Shown: positions 26,476 to 36,690 of the stretch, piece by piece
Layout: every line of letters starts with the position of its first letter
How positions within the stretch are numbered: the first letter of the stretch is position 1
Assembly (NCBI RefSeq): GCF_015024225.1
Contig: NZ_JACJGM010000023.1
Coordinates: 1-64,000 of the forward strand
Length of the DNA stretch: 64,000 bases
Direction of reading: 5' to 3'
From: Nocardioides lijunqiniae
Lineage (GTDB): Bacteria; Actinomycetota; Actinomycetes; Propionibacteriales; Nocardioidaceae
Made by a program: the position numbers and the translations under genes
Notes under the pieces: generated by a model
What the model was told of the DNA's origin: nothing
What the model saw: only the letters and a program-made list of their open reading frames with translations
Databases searched by the model: none

Positions 26476-28518
26476 GTGGGTGTCGGCGACGTCTCCAAAC
26501 GAATCCTGCTGGGGCGCAAGCTGCGGAGCTCCCAGCTGGGGGAGACCCTTCTCCCCAAGCGGATCGCCCTGCCCGTCTTCGCCAGCGACGCCCTCTCCTC
26601 GGTGGCCTACGCGCCCGACGAGGTCTTCATCATGCTGTCGCTGGCCGGCGCCAGCGCCTACGTCTGGTCGTGGAAGATCGCGATCGCGGTCGCCCTGGTC
26701 ATGGCGGCGGTCATCGCCTCCTACCGCCAGACCGTGCACGCCTACCCGAGCGGCGGCGGTGACTACGAGGTCGCCACGGTCAACCTGGGCCGTCGGGCCG
26801 GGGCGACGGTCGCCAGCGCGCTGATCGTCGACTACGTCCTGACGGTCGCGGTGTCGATCTCGTCGGGGTCGCAGTACGCCGCCGCTGCGATCCCCATCCT
26901 CCAGCACCACGAGGCCACGGTCGGCGCCGCGCTGGTCGTGATCCTCACCGCGCTCAACCTGCGCGGCATCCGCGAGTCCGGCACCCTCTTCGCGATCCCG
27001 ACGTACGCCTTCATGGTCGCGATCCTGGGCATGTGCGCGTTCGGGTTCCTGCAGATGGCCTCGGGCAACCTGCCCGACGTCGAGTCGGCCGACCTGGTGA
27101 TCAAGCCCGAGTCGCAGTACGACGGCGCGCTGACCACCATGGGCCTGCTCTTCCTGCTGGCCCGCGCGTTCTCGTCGGGCTGTGCGGCCCTGACCGGCGT
27201 CGAGGCGATCTCCAACGGCGTCCCGGCCTTCCGCCGGCCCAAGAGCCAGAACGCCGCCACCACGCTGCTCCTCCTGGGCATGATCGCGGTGACCATGATG
27301 GTCAGCGTCATCGTCCTGGCACGCCAGATGGGCCTGCGCTACGTCGACCCGCACGACCTGGACCGGCTCACGCGCGACGGGGAGGCACTGCCGGGCGACT
27401 ACGACCAGCACGCCGTCATCGCGCAGATCGCCCGCGCGGTCTTCCAGGACTTCTCGCCCGGCTTCTACCTCGTCGTGTCCGTCACCGGGATCATCCTGGT
27501 GCTGGCCGCCAACACCGCCTTCAACGGCTTCCCGGTGCTGGGCTCGATCCTCGCCCGCGACGGCTTCGCCCCCCGCGCCCTCGACTCCCGCGGCGACCGC
27601 CTCGCCTACAGCAACGGCATCCTCTTCCTCGCGGCCCTGGCGATCGTGCTCATCATCGCCTTCGACGCCGAGACGACGAGGCTGATCCAGCTCTACATCG
27701 TCGGCGTCTTCGTGTCGTTCAACCTCAGCCAGCTCGGCATGATCCGCCACTGGACGCGCAAGCTCACCACCGAGCGCGACCCCGCGGCCCGCCGCACGAT
27801 GCTCCGCTCGCGCATCATCAACGCCGTGGGCCTGAGCTTCACCGCGGTCGTGCTGGTCGTCGTGCTCATCACGAAGTTCCTCGAGGGCGCCTGGATCACG
27901 ATCCTCGCGATGATCTTCTTCTACGTGATCATGAACGGCATCAAGAGCCACTACGACAGCGTCAACCTCGAGCTCGCGGCCGACGAGGGCGACAAGGCGC
28001 TGCCGACCCGCGTCCACGCGATCGTGCTGGTCTCCAAGCTGCACAAGCCGACGCTGCGCGCGCTGGCCTTCGCCAAGGCGTCGCGGCCCAACGTGCTCGA
28101 GGGCGTCTACGTCAGCACGGACGCGGCCGCGACCAACAAGCTGCTGGAGGAGTGGGACGAGCGACGCATGGACGTGCCGCTCAAGGTCCTCCACTCGCCC
28201 TACCGCGAGCTGGTGCGCCCGATCGTCGAGTACGCCACGGAGATCCGGAAGGCCAACCCGCGCGGCGTCGTGGCCGTCTACATCCCCGAGTACGTCGTCG
28301 GGCGCTGGTGGGAGCAGCTGCTGCACAACCAGACGGCCCTGCGGCTCAAGGGCCGGCTGCTCTTCACGCCCGGCGTCATGGTCACCTCGGTGCCCTACCA
28401 GCTGCGGTCGTCGCAGATCGCCCGCGAGCGCGAGGAGCGCGACGACGCCCGGGTGCGCCCCGGCGACCTGCGCCGCGGCCGCGTCGACGAGCGCACCGAC
28501 CGCCAGATCCCGCGATGA
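26476..28518 (+). CDS. KimA-like potassium importer (APC superfamily permease)
   Basis: 680 aa. About 12 transmembrane helices of the LeuT/APC fold occupy roughly 50-510, and a C-terminal cytoplasmic domain of about 150 residues follows (ALPTRVHAIVLVSKLHKPTL, VYIPEYVVGRWWEQLLHNQT). Length and domain layout match the KimA (YdaO) high-affinity K+ importers of Firmicutes rather than amino-acid permeases, and the gene faces CeoB/CeoC. Syntenic with M. tuberculosis Rv2690c. GTG at 26476 is preceded by two copies of CCCTTGCCG, and TACCCT ends 8 bases upstream. Potassium as substrate is inferred from homology and context. Confidence 0.8.
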   Translation: MGVGDVSKRILLGRKLRSSQLGETLLPKRIALPVFASDALSSVAYAPDEVFIMLSLAGASAYVWSWKIAIAVALVMAAVIASYRQTVHAYPSGGGDYEVATVNLGRRAGATVASALIVDYVLTVAVSISSGSQYAAAAIPILQHHEATVGAALVVILTALNLRGIRESGTLFAIPTYAFMVAILGMCAFGFLQMASGNLPDVESADLVIKPESQYDGALTTMGLLFLLARAFSSGCAALTGVEAISNGVPAFRRPKSQNAATTLLLLGMIAVTMMVSVIVLARQMGLRYVDPHDLDRLTRDGEALPGDYDQHAVIAQIARAVFQDFSPGFYLVVSVTGIILVLAANTAFNGFPVLGSILARDGFAPRALDSRGDRLAYSNGILFLAALAIVLIIAFDAETTRLIQLYIVGVFVSFNLSQLGMIRHWTRKLTTERDPAARRTMLRSRIINAVGLSFTAVVLVVVLITKFLEGAWITILAMIFFYVIMNGIKSHYDSVNLELAADEGDKALPTRVHAIVLVSKLHKPTLRALAFAKASRPNVLEGVYVSTDAAATNKLLEEWDERRMDVPLKVLHSPYRELVRPIVEYATEIRKANPRGVVAVYIPEYVVGRWWEQLLHNQTALRLKGRLLFTPGVMVTSVPYQLRSSQIAREREERDDARVRPGDLRRGRVDERTDRQIPR

Positions 28519-29630
28519 AGCGCCGTCCACGCCAGCGGGTGGCCCGCGGCGCGTCCCGGGTGGGGGAGCGCTTCGAGGCCGAGGTCGGGCCGGTCGCGCA
28601 CGGCGGCCACTGCATCGTCCGGCTGCCGGAGCCCGAGTCCCGGGTGGTGTTCGTCCGTCACGCCCTGCCCGGCGAGCGCGTCGTCCTGCAGATCACCGAG
28701 GGCACCGAGGGCGACCGGTTCTGGCGCGGTGACGCGGTGGAGGTGCTGGACGCCTCGACCGACCGGGTGCCGCAGCCGTGCCGCTTCGCCGGCCCCGGGC
28801 TCTGCGGCGGCTGCGACTTCCAGCACGTGACGCTGGAGCGGCAGCGCTCCCTCAAGGCCGACGTGGTGCGGGAGCAGCTCGCCCGGCTCGCGCGCCTCGA
28901 CGTCGAGGTCGAGGTGGAGCCGGTGCCCGGTGACGACCACGGCCTGCACTGGCGCACCCGGCAGCGCTACGTGCCCCTGCCGGGCGGCGCCCGGGGGATG
29001 CGCAAGCACCGCTCCCACGAGGTCGTCGAGATCGACGAGTGCCTCATCGAGGCGCCCACCCGGCCGTCGTACGTCGTGGGCCCGCACTCCTTCGAGGTGG
29101 CCGACGACGGCTTCTGGCAGGTCCACCCCGGCGCCCCCGAGGTCCTCGTGTCCACCGTGCTCGACGCGCTGCGCCCGGCACCGGGGGAGCGGGCCCTCGA
29201 CCTGTACGCCGGGGTCGGGCTGTTCGCGCGGTTCCTGCTCGACGCCGTGGGGGAGACGGGCCGCGTGGTCGCCGTCGAGGGTGACGAGCGGGCCTCGGAG
29301 CTGTCCATGAGCAACAGCCCCGGCATCGAGGCCACCGCCGGCCGGGTCGACCACGTCCTCGCGGCCGGCTATCCGGAGCCGTTCGACGTCGTCGTCCTCG
29401 ACCCGCCGCGCGAGGGGGCCAAACGGGCCGTGGTCGAGGCGGTGGTCGCGCGCTCACCGCGCGCCGTGGCCTACGTCGCCTGCGACCCGGCCGCCCTAGC
29501 CCGCGACGTCGCGATCTTCGCCGAGCACGGCTACGCGCTCACCTGGCTGCGCGCGTTCGACCTGTTCCCGATGACGCACCACGTCGAATGCGTCGCGTTG
29601 CTGACGAGAACCGGTTCTGACCTGCGGTGA
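28515..29630 (+). CDS. TRAM-domain RNA (uracil-5-) methyltransferase, TrmA/RlmCD family
   Basis: 371 aa. N-terminal TRAM domain (about 15-75), then a cysteine cluster CRFAGPGLCGGCDF with a later CLIE Cys (iron-sulfur type), the SAM pocket LDLYAGVGLFARF, the motif LDPPREGAKRAVV and the nucleophile loop YVACDPAALARD, whose Cys attacks uracil C6. It makes 5-methyluridine in tRNA or rRNA, target unknown. ATG overlaps the importer stop by 4 bases; syntenic with M. tuberculosis Rv2689c. The 3' end (VECVALLTRTGSD) recurs in a degraded copy at 30723. Confidence 0.9.
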   Translation: MKRRPRQRVARGASRVGERFEAEVGPVAHGGHCIVRLPEPESRVVFVRHALPGERVVLQITEGTEGDRFWRGDAVEVLDASTDRVPQPCRFAGPGLCGGCDFQHVTLERQRSLKADVVREQLARLARLDVEVEVEPVPGDDHGLHWRTRQRYVPLPGGARGMRKHRSHEVVEIDECLIEAPTRPSYVVGPHSFEVADDGFWQVHPGAPEVLVSTVLDALRPAPGERALDLYAGVGLFARFLLDAVGETGRVVAVEGDERASELSMSNSPGIEATAGRVDHVLAAGYPEPFDVVVLDPPREGAKRAVVEAVVARSPRAVAYVACDPAALARDVAIFAEHGYALTWLRAFDLFPMTHHVECVALLTRTGSDLR

Positions 29631-29738
29631 TGCGATTCGGGTCGACGAGCACGCACTGCTCGCGAGCCCGGGTCAGGCCTGACGAACGCATTCGGTGGTG
29701 GTGGGCACGCGCTCAGCGCGCGTTCGGCCGGGTCGCGC

Positions 29739-30455
29739 TCAGACGGGGTGCATGGTGCGGCACTGGGTCAGCGCAGCGTCCGCTGCGAAGTAGGCACCGA
29801 GGTAGAGGTTCTGGTCGGCACGGGCCGCTGCGAGGGCGGCATCCGCCAACGCGCTCGCCTGATCGGCGACCTTGCGTTCCGCCGCGAGCCGGGCGTAGGC
29901 GACCTTGTAGGCGGATGCCTGGGCCACGTTCCCCGCGAGCACCCGGCGGGGGCCGGCGGCCGCCTTCGTCGCCCGGGCCTGGGCGGACCTCGCCTTCACG
30001 AGCGCCTTGGTCGCACGCTTCACCCGGGCGGCCTTCTTGACCTTCGCGGTCTTCGTCCTCGCCTTGACCGCCTTCGCCTTGACGAGCTTGGCCTTGGCGA
30101 GTCGCACGTGGTGCTTGGCCCCCGTGATCGCACGTTCGAACGGGACCAGTGCGGCGCGCGCGTCCTCCACGTAACCCGCCGTCAATGTCACGTTCGTGAG
30201 TGCCTCGGCCTCCTTCAACTGTGCCTCCATCGCGTGCGCCCCTGCCTGGACAGCATCGTTCAGGGCGGCTTGGGCGCGACCGTCCGCCTCGATCCGCTCG
30301 CCGAGTGCGGCGTCGTAGGCCGCAACCTCCACGGCGCAGGGGTCCTCGGCGGCCGCCGCCGGGGGCGCGGTGGCCAGACCGACGGCAAAGCCGCTGCTCA
30401 CGAGCGCGAGCGCGACGAGGCGAAGGATGGGCTGGAATGCGCGATCACGGGTCAA
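29739..30455 (-). CDS. Secreted Ala/Lys-rich helical protein, function unknown
   Basis: 238 aa. Signal peptide (about 1-36, ending PPAAAAEDP), then an almost entirely alpha-helical Ala-rich body whose middle (about 110-165) is strongly basic with KA/AK repeats like histone H1 tails. One Cys follows the signal (DPCAVE) and one lies near the C-terminus (TQCRTM), so the two ends could be joined by a disulfide. TTG start at 30455 is supported by GAGGA 6-7 bases upstream. No known family recognised. It lies inside the 1.1-kb segment between the two copies of the methyltransferase 3' end and may have arrived with it. Confidence 0.6.
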   Translation of the reverse strand: MTRDRAFQPILRLVALALVSSGFAVGLATAPPAAAAEDPCAVEVAAYDAALGERIEADGRAQAALNDAVQAGAHAMEAQLKEAEALTNVTLTAGYVEDARAALVPFERAITGAKHHVRLAKAKLVKAKAVKARTKTAKVKKAARVKRATKALVKARSAQARATKAAAGPRRVLAGNVAQASAYKVAYARLAAERKVADQASALADAALAAARADQNLYLGAYFAADAALTQCRTMHPV

Positions 30456-30722
30456 GGTCGATCCTCGGGGTCGGTAGCCGCGAGGACCGACGTCCCCGAT
30501 GGCGGAAGTACCACGTGCGCCACCGTAGGCCGAACATGGCGCGTCGGCAGCCGATCAGCGAAACAGGGCAGCCGCCCGCCGTGCAACTGACCGTCACTCC
30601 GGGATCGCGGCCTCGACCGGGCTGTCCAAGACAGGTGTCCGGAGACTGGAAGCGAGGGCGAATCCCCACCACCCCGTGTGAATCGGTAGCTTCCGACCCA
30701 GGACCGTAGTAGACGCGACGCC
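30456..30722. other. Non-coding stretch upstream of the secreted protein gene
   Basis: The full gene-free interval is 30456-30845. This part contains the TTG-gene leader and somewhat less GC-rich sequence with no gene, tRNA or repeat that I can identify. It ends where a degraded copy of the methyltransferase 3' end begins. Confidence 0.5.
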
Positions 30723-30798
30723 CTGGAGTGCGTCGCGCTGCTGGAGAAGACCGGCTCCGACGCCGGCACACCTCCGGTGGACTCGCGCCACGCGTGAT
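30723..30798 (+). pseudogene. Duplicated 3' fragment of the TrmA-type methyltransferase gene
   Basis: The first 39 bases match 29583-29621 (the intact gene's 3' end) at 30 of 39 positions, and both read the same frame: LECVALLEKTGSD here, VECVALLTRTGSD there. The fragment then runs 11 more codons to TGA. No homology to the gene continues upstream of 30722. It therefore looks like the original gene end, displaced by a segment that brought a replacement end, or a partial duplication. Confidence 0.65.
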
Positions 30799-30845
30799 CG
30801 CTCGGTCGGCCTCGACCAACTGTCGCGCGGCGCTACAGTCAGCGC

Positions 30846-32537
30846 GTGATCAAGGCCGCCGCAGGGCTCGTCGCCCTTTCCCTCGTAGCGCTCACCACGA
30901 CCTCCGCCGCGGCGTCAGAGAGGCGCGACGTCTACGTCAGCGACAACGGCGCGGACCGGGTGTCGGGGTTCAGGACCGACGGCAGCGGCGCGCTGCTCAC
31001 CGAGCGGACGACGGTCACGTCCAACGACGCCGAGGGGATGGTCTTCAGCGCGGACGGCCGGTTCCTCTACGTCAGCGACACCGGTGGCCAGAGCGTCAAC
31101 GCCTACTCCGTCGCGGCCGACGGCACGCTGGCACCGGTGCTGGGGCCCGGTGGCCTGGCCGGCGGCGGCTTCCCCTACGCCATCACGGTGACTCCGGACG
31201 GGAAGTTCCTCTACGCGGCCTTCGGCGGACCCAACAGCTTCGTGCGTCGCTACGCGATCCGGGCGGACGGTGGCCTCACCGGCTCCCCGCAGTCGACCGT
31301 GATCGGCGGGGCGGCCGGCATCCGCGGGATCGTGGCCTCACCCGACTCCCGCTCGATCTACGTGGTCGACGAGAACCTCGACCAGCTCCGTGCCTACAGC
31401 ATTGCCGCGGACGGCTCGTTGACCGAGAAGCCCGGGTCGCCGATCGCGACCGGTGACTCCCCGACCGTCGCGCAGATCACTCCCGACGGACGCAGGATCT
31501 ACGTCGGCAACTACACCTCGGACGACATCTCCGGCTACTCGATCGCCGCCAGCGGCACCCTGACCGCGATCGACGGGTCGCCGTTCCCCGGTGTCGACGG
31601 GCCGTACGGCGGGATGGCGATCAGCCCCGACGGGCGCCGCCTCTACGCCACCGGCGCGAACAGCGGCCAGGTCGTCTCCTACGCGATCGCGGGTGACGGC
31701 AAGCTCGCGACGATCGGCACGCCCGTGGCCGCAGGGACCTTCGCGACCGGGCTTGCGATCACCCCGGACGGCAAGCGCGTCTACTCCTCGGCCCGCAGCT
31801 CGAGGCAGGCGTACTCCTTCACGGTGCAGTCGGACGGCTCCCTCGCCGCGAACGGGTCACCGCTCGCACTCGACAACCCGGGCGCCTCCGACTTCCAGTC
31901 CGTCGCCATCCGCCCGAACCAGCCGCCCACCGCCCGGCTGACCACCCGGACGGTCGGCGGCAGGGTCACGCTCAACGCCTCCACGTCCACCGACTCCGAC
32001 GGCACCGTCTCGGCCTACACCTGGAGGTTCGGCGACGGCACGTCGGCCACGACCACGGCGCCGACGGTCACTCATACCTATGCCTCGGGCACCTACCTAC
32101 CGAAGGTGACGCTCACCGACGACGAGGGCTGCTCGACGACGTTCGTCTCGACGGGGCTGTCCGCGCTCTGCAATGGCTCCGCGGTCGCCACCGCCGGGGC
32201 GCAGGTGCGTGCCGGCGTGGATCGCGTCACCGTCAAGGCGAGGAAGACGCAGAAGCAGAAGCGCAAGCTCGCGGTCGTGGTCAGGGCCGGTGCGGGCGAG
32301 GCGGTGTCCATCGCCGTCACCGGCACCGCCAAGGTCAAGGGGCTGAGGGGCAGGATCACGCTCAAGCGCGCCTCCGCCACGGTCCGGGGTGGCACCGCGA
32401 CGCTCCGACTCGTGGCGACCAACAGGGCCAAGGGCAAGGCGGCCGTCGGGAGGAAGGGCACCGCCAGGCTCATCGTCATCCTCACCGACGCCGACGGCTA
32501 CACCGTGCGCAGGACACTGACGGTCAGGCTGAGGTAG
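30846..32537 (+). CDS. Secreted seven-bladed beta-propeller (lactonase-like) protein with PKD domain
   Basis: 563 aa. Signal peptide (about 1-23), then repeated propeller blades with phrases TPDGKFLYAA, SPDSRSIYVVD, TPDGRRIYVGN, SPDGRRLYATG and TPDGKRVYSSA (about 25-355), as in the 6-phosphogluconolactonase-like family. A PKD fold follows (about 360-440; STDSDGTVSAYTWRFGDGTS), then a Lys-rich beta domain at the C-terminus. Probably an extracellular binding protein; lactonase activity is not established. GTG at 30846 has TACAGT ending 6 bases upstream with TCGACC 16 bases before that. Confidence 0.78.
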   Translation: MIKAAAGLVALSLVALTTTSAAASERRDVYVSDNGADRVSGFRTDGSGALLTERTTVTSNDAEGMVFSADGRFLYVSDTGGQSVNAYSVAADGTLAPVLGPGGLAGGGFPYAITVTPDGKFLYAAFGGPNSFVRRYAIRADGGLTGSPQSTVIGGAAGIRGIVASPDSRSIYVVDENLDQLRAYSIAADGSLTEKPGSPIATGDSPTVAQITPDGRRIYVGNYTSDDISGYSIAASGTLTAIDGSPFPGVDGPYGGMAISPDGRRLYATGANSGQVVSYAIAGDGKLATIGTPVAAGTFATGLAITPDGKRVYSSARSSRQAYSFTVQSDGSLAANGSPLALDNPGASDFQSVAIRPNQPPTARLTTRTVGGRVTLNASTSTDSDGTVSAYTWRFGDGTSATTTAPTVTHTYASGTYLPKVTLTDDEGCSTTFVSTGLSALCNGSAVATAGAQVRAGVDRVTVKARKTQKQKRKLAVVVRAGAGEAVSIAVTGTAKVKGLRGRITLKRASATVRGGTATLRLVATNRAKGKAAVGRKGTARLIVILTDADGYTVRRTLTVRLR

Positions 32538-32555
32538 GACCGGGGCCGCCGGTCC
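32537..32555 (+). terminator. Stem-loop terminator of the propeller gene
   Basis: GGACCGG and CCGGTCC pair around GGCCG, starting at the last base of the stop codon. It separates the propeller gene from the downstream SDR. Confidence 0.5.
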
Positions 32556-32597
32556 CGGCTTGCATGGGAGTGCGCTCCAGGTCCTAGCGTCGAACAC

Positions 32598-33426
32598 ATG
32601 ACGCAGAAGACATGGCTCATCACCGGCGCCTCGCGCGGCTTCGGCCGCGAGTGGACGATCGCCGCCCTCGAGCGCGGCGACCGGGTGGCCGCCACCGCAC
32701 GCGACACCGCGACCCTCGACGACCTGGTGGAGAAGTACGGCGACGCCGTCCTGGCCCTTCAGCTCGACGTCACCGACCGCGAGGCCGACTTCGTCGCCGT
32801 GGCGCGGGCGCACGAGCACTTCGGGCGGCTCGACGTGGTCGTCAACAACGCGGGCTACGGACAGTTCGGCTTCGTCGAGGAGCTGAGCGAGCAGGAGTTC
32901 CGCGACCAGATGGAGACCAACGTCTTCGGTGCGATGTGGGTGACCCAGGCGGCGCTGCCGTTCCTGCGAGCGCAGGGCTCGGGCCACCTGCTCCAGGTCT
33001 CCTCCATCGGCGGGATCTCCGCGTTCACCAACGTCGGCGCCTACCACGCCTCCAAGTGGGCGCTCGAGGGCTTCTCCCAGGCCCTGGCCCAGGAGGTCGC
33101 CGACTTCGGCATCCACGTGACCCTGGTCGAGCCGGGTGGCTTCGCGACCGACTGGGCGGGGCCGTCCGCCCGCCACGCGACCCCGCTGGCGGCGTACGAC
33201 GAGGTGCGCGAGAAGGCAGCGCAGTGGCGCGCGCAAGCGCAACGGCGCAGGCCCGGGCGACCCGACCGCCTCGGCCGCGGCCGTGCTGCGGATCGTCGAC
33301 GCCGACGTGCCGCCGCTGCGTGCCTTCCTGGGCACCGCGCCGCTCGGCATCGCCAAGGCCGACTACGAGTCGCGGCTCGCGACCTGGGAGGCGTGGCAGG
33401 ACAACGCGGAGCTCGCTCAGGGCTGA
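32598..33426 (+). pseudogene. Classical SDR oxidoreductase with a one-base frameshift near the 3' end
   Basis: Normal SDR start: WLITGASRGFGRE (NAD(P) site), NNAGYG, then SSIGG and YHASKWAL as the catalytic Ser, Tyr and Lys. The first frame is good to about EKAAQWRA (33232). The family C-terminus (RNGAGPGDPTASAAAVL...LATWEAWQ) continues in another frame to 33426. Total length is 3n+1, so one extra base in the GCGCGCGCAA run near 33226-33236 explains it. Repaired length would be about 275 aa, normal for the family. Could be a sequencing error or a recent mutation; TAGCGT ends 7 bases before ATG 32598. Confidence 0.75.
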
Positions 33427-33443
33427 GGAGGGGAACTCCCTCG

Positions 33444-33472
33444 TTGAGTGATGACTCGATGTCGTGTATCTT
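33444..33472 (+). promoter_or_regulatory. Predicted acnA promoter
   Basis: TTGAGT (33444-33449), 17-base spacer, TATCTT (33467-33472) with an upstream TG. The -10 hexamer overlaps the left arm of a palindrome, so the promoter can be blocked by a repressor. Confidence 0.5.
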
Positions 33473-33482
33473 GACATCAAGA
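33469..33482. promoter_or_regulatory. Palindromic operator overlapping the acnA -10 element
   Basis: TCTTGA-CA-TCAAGA, 6-base arms with a 2-base centre, placed across the predicted -10 and start point. Cognate regulator not identified. Confidence 0.6.
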
Positions 33483-33499
33483 CATATTGCGTTGTTCCG

Positions 33500-33517
33500 A
33501 GTAAGGCTCGCCTTACT
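33500..33517. promoter_or_regulatory. Second acnA palindrome, iron-box-like
   Basis: AGTAAGGC-TC-GCCTTACT, perfect 8-base arms, about 28 bases past the -10. The TAAGGC/GCCTTA arms resemble DtxR/IdeR iron boxes (consensus arms TTAGGTTAG), which would suit an Fe-S enzyme; the match is partial. Confidence 0.5.
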
Positions 33518-33586
33518 ACCCCGCGTCGCCCAGGCGGCGGCAAGATGGGTGGAGCACACACTCGACCTCAACGAGGAGACGGCTTG

Positions 33587-36496
<2,910 letters not shown>

Positions 36497-36504
36497 GCGT
36501 CGGG

Positions 36505-36580
36505 ACCCGGTGAGTTTCACCGGGTACCCGGTGAAACTCCCGCTTCCGGTACGAAGCTTCGTGCCGGAAGCGGGAGTTTC
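36505..36580 (+). terminator. Three overlapping inverted repeats behind acnA
   Basis: Hairpin 1: ACCCGGTGA/TCACCGGGT around GTT (36505-36525). Hairpin 2: a 28-base perfect palindrome centred on GGTACC (36512-36539). Hairpin 3: a 48-base palindrome centred on AAGCTT (36533-36580) with one mismatched pair. TCACCGGGT can pair left or right, and GAAACTC (36533-36539) is shared by hairpins 2 and 3, so the structures exclude each other. Probably the acnA terminator region; no U-tract. Confidence 0.65.
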
Positions 36581-36690
36581 GTCATGTCGGTGGGGCGGGA
36601 GTGACGATCCCTGCCGGATCGGACCCCTCCTGATCGGGGTGTGGCGTCGTGTTGTCTGGTGACGGCACGACCGGATCCCCGGAGGACCCC

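Noticed and set aside
30456..30722. A tRNA or attachment-site tRNA in the gap before the displaced methyltransferase fragment
   Set aside because: No cloverleaf, TTCGAATC-type arm or CCA-proximal stem could be drawn.
33464..33586. Upstream extension of the aconitase frame to 33464
   Set aside because: It would start inside the promoter palindrome, lacks a ribosome-binding site and adds residues not found in aconitases; ATG 33587 has GAGGAG.
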